NCBI GenBank assembly: GCA_026261815.1
Contig: JAMPIT010000481.1
Coordinates: 4,711,501-4,775,500 of the forward strand
Direction: 5' to 3'
Origin: Monarcha castaneiventris obscurior
Lineage: Eukaryota; Chordata; Aves; Passeriformes; Monarchidae
Length of the DNA: 64,000 nt
In this document: positions 10,659 to 22,179 of the stretch, piece after piece
Numbering within the stretch: position 1 is the first letter of the stretch
Layout: each line of letters opens with the position of its first letter
Made by a program: the position numbers and the translations under genes
The notes under the pieces: generated by a model
Told to the model about the DNA's origin: nothing
The model's input: the letters and a program-made list of their open reading frames with translations, nothing else
Databases searched by the model: none

Positions 10659-13600
10659 ACTGTGGGCACTACGGCCCTGCAGGGATGTGTCACGCCAGAC
10701 AAACCCAGGCAAACAAACTATGACAGAAGGGCAGGGTTTGCTGCCCCCCTCCCTGATAGCCAAGTTCAAGGAACAGAATGATACTCAGCAATTTCAAATG
10801 GGTTTCACTCCGCGTTTGAGCATCAGTCACGGCGATATCGTGAAGTGAAATCTGTGGTTCATGAGAACAAAAAACCCCACGCAAGCCGTGCTCGTGTGAC
10901 ACGAAATAAACGTGGTCTGCTGTCAGCCCCACAGACACACTGCACAAGGGGGGTTTTCTAACAAAATCATGCCCAAGTGGCCAATTCCTCGCTCTGTGCC
11001 AAATGGTCACTGCTAAGGTCACTCTACAGGCACAGAAGGCAGCAAGGGACATGTCTGGAGTCCAGTGAGAGGTGGTTGGGATCTGTATCCTCAAGGGTTT
11101 GCTGCTCACTCTCCTCTGAAACCTCCTGGTCTCTGCTCACCAGGCCCCTCTCCAGTGGCTCCCCCTGTTTGTGGTCCTACTGAGCTCCTCAGAGCTGGGC
11201 ACGGATTTCCTGCCTTTAACAGCCCCCAGTTTTCAAAATATGGTCACCAGAGACAGGACCAACCCAGGGCAGCATCGTCTTTTCTTTTCTCCCCATGTGT
11301 GGGAAAGCAGAGAGATTTTAGTTTGATTTTAGTTTGGTTCTATTTTGATGGCTACTCTCCATAGACTGGGATATGGAATATTATGGATCTGTGCCTAGCC
11401 TGCCAGAGCAGCTCTGGGAATACACACGAAGGTGATCAAGCCATGGGAGTGGAAATTTCATCATGGTACTTTGCTGGAAATGAAGGACCTCTTATAAATG
11501 TCAAGAACATCGAATCTATACCTGTTAAAATATAATTAAAAAATGAAGTAGTTCTCATGTCTGCACAGTAGCTACTTTTTAATGTTAATTACTGAGTTGC
11601 GTTTAAAATCCTTTAAAAACAGGAAATTATGTGAATGACTAAATGCCTTTGTTGTTCTTTAGTTATTAAAGCACAGCAGAAGCCAATTAAACTTGTTTTT
11701 CTCAATGCTAAGTAATAAAGTGGGATGCTCCTTTTTTTTCTGTAAGCAGACTGCAATCCTCCACATGTCATGATAGAAAAGCATCCCAGAAATCCCTGAG
11801 ATGGGCTGCCCAATTCTGCATCCATGAAAATTGTGTGTGTGATTGTACATTGGGAGCAATCTGTTGGATCTGAGAACTGAATCACAGGAAGAAAAAGCCA
11901 TTTATGCTTGGCCCCGACATTATATTCTTAACTCCAGGGGTTATTTTGGAAATAATATTCCATGATGCTGTCCACTCCTAAATGACTTATCTGACATGAA
12001 CTGATTTCTCTGCCCATGGAGAAATAAATGCTTTTCCCTTAAGGAAGGAGGTGAGAGGATTTTGCTGTTGCTTCTTCTCTGTGGAAGATGGCAATCGATG
12101 CCTCAATCCTTACAGAATAATTCCAAAAGACAAACTTGGTCATACCTTACTGAGAAGAAGAAAGGTGCTTTAGTGAATACACTGGTGTGTGAAAAAACAG
12201 CCTGACACAGAAAAAAAATTAGGAAAACCATGCTGATGGTTTAATTTGGGATGGCAATGCAGCTGTCTGGGCTCTGGGTTGAAGCTGGAGCTCGGTGCAT
12301 GGTGCAATAACCACAGTGAGCTCAGGATCCAGTGCTGATCAAGTACTGACACCATGATGCAGCTCCTGCACTCCCAAGGGCTTAAAACTGCAATTTCCCT
12401 GTGTGCCAGCAGCAGAAACAGACCTGTGGAGAACTCCCTAGAGACCAACACCTCGAATTTTCTTGTCTAAGCTTAAATTTAGGTCCCTGAACTGGTCGGA
12501 TCCGTCCAATGCATAATTTCACAAAGCCTAGCAAATAATATTTTTAAATTTATACTCATGCAGCAGTTCCTGCTCGGCGGGCTCAGGATATCTCACAGGC
12601 TGTTTTATTGACAATGCTTCCCTCAGGTATTTGTTACCACATAACGAGCCTTTCTCTGAACTGCAACGTCTTCATTTCTGACATCCAGCACTGCCCACTA
12701 CAATTGTGCTGCTCCAAAAGAGCCCCGGTGTTGGAAATGTGTCCATTGCTCCTCCAGGACATTTCCATTGCAATTAGCAATGTTCAGGTCAGACAAAAGC
12801 ACAGCCCAGAGACCACGAGTGAGCTGATTACAGAGAGTGGAAAACCCACAGCAGACTGAGGTTCAGATCTCTGCTGAAACCACAGGACAAAACAGTGTTG
12901 GGGGGACCTCCCAGATTTGACTACTGCACCATTTTACCTTTTCTTGGGATTCTGTGCTCCACTATCATTTCTTTCATGGTTTCCCACACAGATGAGAAGC
13001 AAATTATGAATGTGTAAAATCCTGAAGTTTTCCAGAAAGTGGAACTGTTATTTCCTGGCCAGTCCTGCTGTGGTTTAACATGCTCTGTGCAGTCCAGCCT
13101 TTTCCTTCAGCACAGCAAAAACAGGGATTCAAGGCTCAAGAGCCCCTGAGACACTCTTTTAAAACTCATTTAACCAGACAAGGTTGGGCATCTACAACTG
13201 GAATTTAAAATGTACTAAGAAGAGCTTCACAATGAAGTTCATCAGCTTTAACTCCTGTCAGTGAGTTCTCATTTGAACCAACCACTTGAATATGAAGGTA
13301 AAACCTCCAATGCCCATCAGACCTGTTTGCTCTGAGAAGGGCAAAAAAGATGGCCAAGATAAAAACAATGATAACAAATATTGCAATACTGAAAGAGAAG
13401 CCTAAAAATGTAATTAAAGAAAAAAAAATATCTGAAAAGAGACCACATTTGCTGAAATATCATTTTACATTTTTAGGTCAGAATTTCATGTTTGCAGTGT
13501 CATGAAATGAATGTGTTGGGAGACATTTATGAGCCTCAGAGCTTGGTGCTATTGGTAAGGTGTTCAATACATTGATCAGTTTTATCCAGATAATATCAGT

Positions 13601-14772
13601 AGTTAGGCAATTACAATGCTTAAAACTTCAGAAAATGCTTTGTTCAATTATTCTCTCTCCCCCCAGTGCCTCCCTTTTTATTACAAGATCAAAATTTCAG
13701 CAACACACCGAGGCAGAAAAACTCCAAGCATTGCAAAAGAGAGCCAGGAACACCCTCCCTGCTGTGGGTGTGAAAACTGTGCTGAATTAATGCCTGAATC
13801 AGTGGCCACCGTGGTGGTCATTTCCCTGCCCCTTTACTGCCTTTGTGCTTGCTGCAGCCTGGAAGCTGCACAAACAACTCAGGTGTGCAAATGAGATTGT
13901 GGGCAGGAAGATTTGGGGTTTTTTCTCACTTACTTTAGACTTTAATTTTTTTATGAGTCTCTTGTGTCTAGTTTTGTTTATAATGCCTTGTGGCAGATCC
14001 TATTTGTGACTTATCATTTTAAAGCAGTTTTTGTATTTCATCTCTGCAGAATTCCCTCTGGAGGATGCTACTAAGGAGGCTAATCATGCCAACAAAGCCT
14101 TGTAGGAGAGGAACTCGGGAAAAGAAGCAGATTATGTTATTGCACATCTGCAGGAATGTCAAATTCACCTGGGCTGCCACAATACATGTCCCTCTTTCTT
14201 TCTCTTTTTTTTTTTTCCCTTTTCAGAATAGTGGAAATGATTCACAGTCACTCATGCTGTACCTCACTACTTCTCCTGACATGTAGGATGAGAGAATCAG
14301 TGAGAAGACTTGGAACAGGGAACTAAAACTGTGGTTTATGCACTTTTTGTCACAGAATCCTTCTCAGAATCTGTTGAACTGTCCAGCAGGTTGACAGTGC
14401 CCATCATGAGGCATCGCACCCCAAATCTGTCAACGGATCAAATAACTGCCTGAGCACTGCAGAACACCTACCAGGATTCTAATATTCTTGTATTAAAGGA
14501 TATGAGAGATTTTCTTGTAACGTGACAAAAAAATTGCCATTTATTGTATGCAAGCACCGACCCAGTGCTGGAGTACGAGCCCTGGCTTGTCATTTGGATC
14601 TAATTTGCCAACAGTCACAGGACAAAAATGAAACCTGGCTCTGGTGTACTTGATCACTGAAATGAAACTGTAGCTGCAGTCCCACAGCCATCTCCAAAAC
14701 AAGGAGCAGCAGCTGCCAAGGAAACCCCAGGGTCTGGGAGTGAGGGCCCACCTAGAGCACCAGCTCCAGGGG

Positions 14773-14863
14773 CTGCTCCTCATCCCAGGACTGATTCCAG
14801 CCTGTTCCTGTCAATGCCCTCTCCCTGGGCTCTGCTCCTCATCCCAGGACTGATTCCAGCCTG
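14773..14863. repeat. 59-bp tandem duplication interrupted by LTR copy 1
   Basis: A unit starting CTGCTCCTCATCCCAGGACT begins at 14,773 and again at 14,832, period 59. The second unit is cut by the LTR at 14,864 and resumes at 15,337, running to about 15,367, where a third, diverged unit starts (CTGCTCAC at 15,368). Removing the LTR and one target copy (477 bp) restores a period of exactly 59. The duplication therefore probably predates the retroviral insertion. Confidence 0.85.
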
Positions 14864-15336
14864 TGATGCCTTTCCTGGTCTTAAAAATCAAGAGGCGAAC
14901 ACGGTTAGAAGGGGAAAAAGGGTTTTACCTTGGTATTTATTGAAAGGATCCTTAGGTGCACCACGAACAGGTCGAATACACCTCTGTGCACCCCCCCATC
15001 CCCACTGCAAAGTCCCCCTCTTCTAGATCTGGTCTTACATTCTAGGTCTTACTAATTAGCATATCTATCAAATATTCCCCAATGAGAGGCTGAAATGAGC
15101 CCCCCCTCCCAAGGAACCTTCCCCTGGATGGTTCTAGCTTAGTTTACAAAATGTGTTCTGGAGAGGGCCTTGGGCTCTGGGCACCCTGGCACCCGAACTA
15201 CGAAGCCTCTAAAATGTTTAGTCTCTTAGCTTAACAAACAAGTCCAAGAATGTAGGCAAAAAACACCAAGAATACAGAAGTTGCAAAAAGGTGTAACAGG
15301 GGTATAAAAGAAAAGACAAAATTCATCATGGCATCA
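14864..15336 (-). mobile_element. Solo LTR of an endogenous retrovirus (copy 1)
   Basis: A 473-bp element with termini TGATGCC and GGCATCA, i.e. TG...CA with a 7-bp perfect inverted repeat. It is flanked by the direct repeat CCTG (14,860-14,863 and 15,337-15,340). Orientation is inferred from a polyadenylation signal: TTTATT at 14,936-14,941 on the plus strand reads AATAAA on the minus strand, in the 3' part of the LTR. The target duplication sits directly at both ends and there is no internal retroviral sequence, so this is a solo LTR formed by LTR-LTR recombination. It carries no protein gene. A 4-bp duplication fits class I (gammaretrovirus-like) elements; avian alpharetrovirus-like elements usually give 6 bp. 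It is about 99% identical to the copy at 26,453-26,926. Confidence 0.93.
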
Positions 15337-15367
15337 CCTGCTCCTGTCAATGCCCTCTCCCCATGCT
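15337..15367. repeat. Remainder of the LTR-split second 59-bp unit
   Basis: Begins with the second CCTG target copy and continues CTCCTGTCAATGCCCTCTCC, matching the end of the first unit (14,805-14,831) apart from a few base changes. It is the right-hand half of the unit broken by the LTR. Confidence 0.8.
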
Positions 15368-15400
15368 CTGCTCACCCCTGGCCTCGCTGGGCAGACCCAG

Positions 15401-15450
15401 GGCTCCTCAGGGCTCCTCAGGGCTCCTCAGGGCTCCTCAGGGCTCCTCAG
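15401..15450. repeat. Decanucleotide tandem repeat (GGCTCCTCAG) x5
   Basis: Five perfect head-to-tail copies of a 10-bp unit, 35 bases past the end of the 59-bp repeats. A degenerate copy ending CCCAG precedes it and a partial GGC follows. Perfect identity between units points to recent slippage, so the locus may be length-polymorphic. No coding role is supported: the 62-aa frame through it has no family features. Confidence 0.9.
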
Positions 15451-18400
15451 GGCAAGGGCTGGTTGGTGTGAGGAGCTTCCTAGGAGGTGACTGTGGCACA
15501 AACAGCACTGGCTTGGTTCAGGAGCGCTGGCAAAGAGCTTCGAGCACATGAATGAGGAATATTAAAGTGTGACCGAGGATTAGCAGCGAGTAGGAGGTGA
15601 TGCTATGAGGAGACTTCGGGATACTTAATGAGTGCAGAATTCCAAACATCAAATTTCTCCCTCTGCACATCCACACTGAGGAAAAATCAGTGGATAACAT
15701 AATTTCCCCTGAAGGACAGCCTACTGCAAAAGTGTCATTCGTTCTTGACCCAGCCTCGAAAGTCAGGCTGCCTGGCAAAATGGGAGAGAGTTAGCATATC
15801 ATCGTGGGGTGTGCAGCAGTGCAGAAGGATTTGACAGCCTCCTGGATGAGTTCTCTATTTACCAACTCCTCGATACTGACAGTGTTATGAAAGGGCCAGT
15901 AAACACAGCAGTGCTCGAGTTCTGGGGCACTGTTCTTGGCAAGAAGCAGGCACTGGGGCTGAGTTTTTTGTTTAGTTCGACTCATGTTGATTCCTTCGTG
16001 CTTGCCTAACTCGGGGAGGCAGAGCCTGAAAGACTTTCTGCAAAAATGTGAAAGACCAACTCATAATAGTGTCTAAGGAGCCAGGCCTGCCAAAAATATG
16101 TGCGTTCAAGGAGATTCTTAGCTGGTTAAAATGGAAACGTTTTATGCTGGCTTATAGCAGAGAGGATCTGGTCTATCAACTTTTCTTCACTGCAGAAGGA
16201 TGATATTGTGTTATCAATTAGGTTATGCCTTAGAGCAAGCAAACAGAGTTTAAAAAGAAATTCATATCTTGGCTTGATTCAGCCAGGAATTTGATTTAAA
16301 AGACAAACAAATGGCTCAATCTGAGTATGTTCATGCATCTTTTTTACAGGACAAGAACCTAAACTTGAGCAGTTATTGAATTCCTGCAACTCTTATCATC
16401 AGAGAAAACAAGATGCAAAAGAAGAAATGATTCACACATAAAATATTCTGTATTATTGATATTAATGCCATTCTACAAAATAACTCTCCAATTCTTAGTT
16501 ACAAATTTTCTATAGGCTGAGGTACGAGCATTGCTCCAGTGAGTTTCACAGCTCAGGTTTCCCCTGGAAATAAAGGAGGAAAGCTCTGAACATCCCACTG
16601 AAGGTTTATTCTCTGCTCTCCTGGTTGCAAACAGAGCCTGGCCTCACACTAAAGGACCTGGATGGGTCCTTAGAGGTTAAAGGCACGAATGACCCATCTC
16701 AAAACCACCCCATGGGGCTTTTCACCTCAAAGGTGGTCCCGTTTCAGCCTCACGTCTCGTGGCATGAAGAGGTGAAGACCCACCTGGTGAGCTGTGGGGT
16801 GAATGTTTGTGTGCTTTGGGTTCCTCAGGAATGCAGGGCTCTGCCAGACTGAGCTCTGTGTTTGCAAATTACTTCACTCTATAAGGAGGAGGAGTAACAT
16901 ACAAGCATTTTATTATTTAACTTCCTACTGCAAACTCTCCAATCTAATAACTCATGGCATAATAATTCAGGATCTAGCCAGTCTAGGATGAGATAAAAAA
17001 ACATCAAAGGCATATGGAGCATAGCTTTTAATTGCTCCAAGACTCCCCCCATCTTTCAGCACTGAGAAATGTCTATTAATAAGTGGCCAGAAAGCAGACA
17101 GAGGGATTGTATTTAAAGACATTTCTAACAATGTTTAGACCTCAGCATGCTGACTATCTTAAATTTGCCAAATGAAGCCTCTAAATAAAATATTTCTCGG
17201 TCAGAATCTTCACAAATATGCAGATGTTTGTGAAGACGAGGACGGGTTTGCTCCTGACATACTATCAATTTGTCAGCCTATCCTTTTGCACTTTGCAGCA
17301 GCAAATATGGCTTTGTGTAGCAACAGAAGGACCATCTTTCATTTCAGCTGAAGGCCACATTCTGCAGCTCAGTCAAATGTTTTAGACAAATGTTCTTCAT
17401 AAAATAAGGCAAATGTGTCTTTTTTTGGTTTATAGGAGGTCAGCTGCTATTCTCTGTCAATGGATTGTTATCAAAGATAAAACCTTAACAAGCATTCTCT
17501 TTTTCTACTCATTTTTAGGGTCATATTACGATCCATTGAAGTTTTGTGAATCTGAAGAAAAAAATCAGCGACAGGACTCACCATCTGTTGCATAATGAAA
17601 GAGACATGTGAATAATAGAACGTCAGTTGAAAGGGTTGCAAGTGATCAAATGTTGTTCAGCACCTCAATAATATTTCCTCAGAAAAAAGGCTTGCTGCAG
17701 ATATTTCTGCGCTGCAAGTTTTCGTTTGTTTGTTTTGTTGTTGATTCCGTAGCTGGGAGTGGAATTGAGTGTATATTATGTTGTATATATGTAAATATAC
17801 ACATCTATGGTCGTGGGGCTCTCAAAAGTGGTGATTCTTGGGGATGGTGACACAATCGTGGAGCCAGACAGCTGCTCCCTTTGCTTTTGAAGTCCAGGGG
17901 CTGTGCAGAATGTACCTTTACAGCTCATTTTTATAGATGTGGGGTCGAATTCTTAATTCAAGCCCAAATGCGCCGCTCACACAATCCTGTCTTACTGGGG
18001 CTCATTCTTTGCCATGAATAAAGAGCTGTGAGTTAATCCTTCAGAACAGCCCAAAATAAAGGACAGACCCGAGCAGATTCAAGGCCAAACTGGTTCTCCC
18101 AAAAGCTTTCTCAGTTTTGGAAGACAGAAGAATGCAAAGTGCGTTAATATTTGATGAGCCCATCACCTGATGAAGCCACAAACTCTGCTTCACCAGAGAT
18201 CCCTCAAGGCTATCGGGGAAATATTTCCTATGATGTTCTCTCAGAAGAAGAATCGAGGTTATGTGAGTCATAACTATCATTCCTAAGATGTCAGAGAGCT
18301 GATCAAAAAATAGACAATACCAAATACTCCCGCAAGCAGCTCCACAGCAAAGAGCCCCTTGCAAACCAAGCCACGGTGCTGCTTCTATTTTAGCCAGTAT

Positions 18401-20863
18401 TTTATCTAACTCCCAGGATATCTTTCCACACTTGTTCTCTCACAAACCATATTGTGCAAAGCCTACATGCTAAATAACCTTTCCACAGATATAAATCCTG
18501 GCTTTTATAGCTCCATCAGAAGCAAGTGAACAATGGAGATTCGGGAATACAGATGCAGTTACGCCGAGGGTGACTCACTGCATCTATCTATATCTGTATC
18601 TTAAATTTTCCCTTTCCCTGCTCCAAACATTCCTGTCCTCAGCCATTTTGCAAGAAGATGCACCCATCTGCAAAGCATTGAGAGCTGAAAACTTCCCTTC
18701 ATACAGCAGTCAGGTTCTATTTATATTAACCACATTTTACTAATTCTCACTTTCCTTCTGTAGAAACCTTGATAAGGAGAAACCTTCTCTTTGAATATTC
18801 AATCATTCAAATTAATGGGCATTTTCTGGGAATGTTGTTGTTTTTTCCCCCTGTGAGTGCTGGCAGATCAAAAGTTCACCCAAGTATTCTGGTGCAATTT
18901 GTAGATGAAGTGCACAGAACAGGGGGCCTCGCTCCATTCCTAATGGCTCACAATTGAAATGCTACATTTTCATTTTCCACTGACAATGAAAAACACCAAG
19001 TAATATTCTAAGGCCAAAAATTATTGCTGGAACTTATGAGCAAGTCATTTCCTAACAGCTTTGTTCCTTGAATACTGTCTTATCAAACGTGCCCAGGATT
19101 TTATTGAAGTGAACTGTTCTAATGAAAAAGAGCATTTGATGAACAGGCATGGCTGCAAACTCAATTCCACTCCCCTCTTTCCAACTGGGTTCATCAGGAA
19201 AATAACCAGAAGCACTCAGGTGACCACAGATGAAAGTATCCGGGTAAGATTTCTTCAGGATTCTTTCCTTTTTTTAAAAATTGTTCTTAAATTAGTTGCC
19301 TAAATATGGATGAAGGCATCTGATTTCTTTGCAGAAATACTGAGCCTAGAGCAGAATGCACACAAGTCTTGCATGTCCTCAAACTATCTGTTCCAATTTT
19401 TTAAAGTTCTTCAGAAATAACATTTTAATACCAAATTCTGATGTTCCATATGTTGGAAGTGAGCTTACCAATTATTACTGTTTTATTAGATTTAGTTCCC
19501 TCTTTGATCTCCTGCAACACTGTGCACTCAATATCTCTTTCTCTGATCCAGATGCTCAGTTTCACCCCACTGATATAGTTGTACTCCTATTACTTGGAAT
19601 TTCTGTACTTTTGATCTCCCTGGTAGAGACAGAGACATAATTACAGGAACAGATCAGGCTGCCTGCCAGTATCAATGGTAAATAACACTGAATGACTCAT
19701 AGTTTCACAGTTATAACGTGGTTTACACATTTTGGGATGCAGCTGCCCAACAGACTTAGCCAGAATGGATACACAAGCACTTTTTTTTTCTGAGAGAGAG
19801 AGCAGGGGATCTGTGAATTAATCAGTACTGGCCCGTCCTCTGGCAAAGAGCTGAAATCAGACAGGAAGGACTCTGTTGCAAAACGAGGGTTTTTTTCCAA
19901 AATTAAAAAATTACCCACATAAAAAACCCCAACCAAAACCAAACCAAACATCCACTTGAGAACCAAACTCAGGCCCGGTGTAGATGGATGGGATTCCATA
20001 AATCCAGGTCCAGTTTGGGCAGGTTCAACCTTCAGTTTGTCCATCAGAGGAGGGGTGGGGACCATTGGTTCTCCCAGGGTCGTGCTCAGCAGGAGCTGGG
20101 GCTGCAGGGTGGGGAGGGGGCACCTGTGGGGTCTGGGCTGTTTAAACCCCCAGCCCAGCCTTGCTCTGCAGGGCTTTCCTCGAGCTCCTTTGTGCTGGGA
20201 GCGTGGAATGGGAGCCCCTCTGGAGCCCGTTCCCTGATCCCAGGCTGCCTGGAGAGCAAGGGCAATGCAGGAGCAGGAGCCAGCCCCAGCTGGGAGAACC
20301 CCTCTGCTCTCAGGATTGGCTGTGCCCTTCTCCTCAAGCATCTCCTGTTTGCTCAGCGTGGCTCAGCACTGATAAGAAAATCTGGGACTCACATCAAGAA
20401 GTCATTTTTAAAACTAAACTATTCCATCAACTCCTCAAGAAAGTGAACATGTGTGTCTTAACTTCTTAAATCTGTAGCAAGATGAAACATAAATTCTTAA
20501 TTTTCCTTTTCTGTTTTAATGTCACTGGTGTTTATAAAATTCATCTCGACAACGATGTCAATTAAATATTATTATGCTCTCTAAAGTGAGATGCTATCTC
20601 TGCTTTTCCCAAAGCAGCAAACACACACATGCTGATGCAGTGCAAGGAACTTGGAGTTTATGACCAGCAGCAGCTGCAGTGTAACAGGCAAAGTGAAATC
20701 TGTGCTTCAGGGTATGGGAGAGATCCCTGGGAGGGTCAGGAAGGATCTTTATCCTGGTTTAAAATCCTGGATAGCAAGGCAGGTACACTATGAGGGGAGC
20801 AAGAAACTGTCACAATACAAAGCAATAGGTTCAGACCTCCTGATCCAGGAGAGAAGTTTCCAT
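15451..20863. other. Non-coding stretch, no gene seen
   Basis: Mostly AT-rich unique sequence. A GC-rich segment at about 20,040-20,340 yields long frames on both strands (214 aa on minus, 152 aa on plus), a sign of composition and stop-codon scarcity, not coding. The 214-aa frame contains no recognizable domain. Confidence 0.65.
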
Positions 20864-21095
20864 AAAATGAGAAAATGGTTTGGGTTGGGATGGACCTTAA
20901 ATCCCATCCCGTCCCACCCCTGCCATGGCAGGGACACCTCCCACTGTCCCAGGCTGCTCCAAGCCCCAATGTCCAGCCTGGCCTTGGGCACTGCCAGGGA
21001 TCCAGGGGCAGCCACAGCTTCTCTGGGCACCCTGTGCCAGGGCCTGCCCACCCTCCCAGGGGAGAATTCCTTCCTAAATTTCTTCTTTTGTGGAG
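20864..21095 (-). mobile_element. CR1 LINE, 3' fragment
   Basis: On the plus strand it reads AATGGTTTGGGTTGGGATGG, ACCTTAAATCCCATCCCGTC, CATGGCAGGGACACCTCCCA, GGCTGCTCCAAGCCCCAATG, then CACAGCTTCTCTGGGCACCC and GTGCCAGGGCCTGCCCACCC. These are reverse-complement CR1 3'-end blocks in the usual order. The terminal 8-bp repeats are missing or degraded (AAAATGAG at the boundary). Different subfamily from the copies at 2,918 and 5,760; closest in this window to the plus-strand copy at 60,236. Confidence 0.92.
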
Positions 21096-21879
21096 CAATC
21101 CAGAAATTCTCTATTTCCCCCTGAGATTTCCTCAGAGCAGTGTGTTCCCACAGGCACACACTCACCTCCTGGGCTGGGAGATAGAGCTAATATATTTCAC
21201 AACATTGGGAGGATTATGAAACCTCCTCTCCTGTGTTTGAATGAGGGTATAATCATATATACACAAGGCATAAATTATGTATCTATATCTGCACAGATAA
21301 TGTGTGTGTGTTCTAAATGCACATCTTGGATGTTAGGACAGCCACGAGGAAGCGTTGCACAAAGTTGGATGAAGGAACCTCCAAAAAGTAGGTTACGTTT
21401 TGTGACACCTCTTACAACTCCATTTCACTGCAATTTCATTTTGCTGATGGCCAGTAATGCCCAGCTTAATTAAAACGGGTCCAGAACCCAGGGCCACCTG
21501 CCCTGGCTGGTGCTGCCCTGCTCCAGCACCACAGCAGCAGCAACGGGAGAAGTTTCCCTTGCAGGAGACTCCCGAGCACAATAAGATATTTACTGTATTT
21601 ATCACAGAGATCAAACCCACACGCAGATGTCACATTTCTCGAATTCCATCAGTAGATCAGACAGGCGGGCTCTGGAAAGAGGCCACTGGAGCTGGGGAGT
21701 TCAGGGTGTGCAGGCGTTGGAGGCCATTCCCACCCCGGCTCTGCCGTGCACCCTGAGCCTTTGTTGTCTCCGCAATGCTGATAAATCAATCCATCAAAAA
21801 ATTTCCTCAGTGAAACTCAATCAAGAAAGGTCATGTCAGCGGGAGAGGAACAGATTAAATTAGCATCAAATTAGACATG

Positions 21880-22110
21880 GAAAGTGAGTTCTGTCAAAAT
21901 CATCACAGCGCTCAGCACAATTAGAATATGTTAATTATGCATTTCATTAAGGTAGTGCTCTTTGAATGCGAGATGAAATGTCAGTGGTGTAGGCATCCGA
22001 AAAAAGGAAGATTGCCAGGCACAACTTTCTCTAGACAATGTGTGACACCTTCATTAACATCAAGAATCACAAGTCTGTCTTGACTTTTTTTGTAAAGTAT
22101 TAAGCCGTTA
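21880..22110. promoter_or_regulatory. Candidate homeodomain-rich regulatory block
   Basis: Dense TAATTA-type sites: AGATTAAATTAGCATC just before the block, then ACAATTAGAA, GTTAATTATGCAT and TTCATTAAGG within 100 bases, with no repeat or coding signal. A GC-rich, quadruplex-capable segment follows directly. Plausible enhancer; unproven. Confidence 0.3.
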
Positions 22111-22149
22111 ACTGTTTGCTGGCACTGCGGGAGGGAGAGCCGGCGACAG

Positions 22150-22179
22150 CCCCCTGCCCCAGCCCCCTGCCCCAGCCCC
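22150..22179 (-). repeat. C-rich run with G-quadruplex potential on the minus strand
   Basis: Five C runs of 5, 4, 5, 4 and 4 bases separated by dinucleotides (TG, AG, TG, AG) at 22,150-22,179; a 13-bp unit repeated about twice. The minus strand therefore has five G4-5 runs with 2-nt loops, a very compact quadruplex motif. It lies in a GC-rich island (about 22,120-22,310) flanked by AT-rich sequence. Confidence 0.85.

Larger units (their letters stand above)
7798..14772. other. Non-coding stretch, no gene seen
   Basis: Apart from the candidate regulatory block at 9,640-10,090, the pyrimidine tract and the TG repeat, I see only unremarkable unique sequence. The 139-aa minus-strand frame at 10,690-11,109 has no domain signature and no supporting signals. 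Confidence 0.65.

Noticed and set aside
19697..20341. 214-residue open frame on the minus strand
   Set aside because: It lies in a GC-rich patch where the other strand is also open (152 aa), has no recognizable domain, and has no splice or promoter support. Composition explains it.
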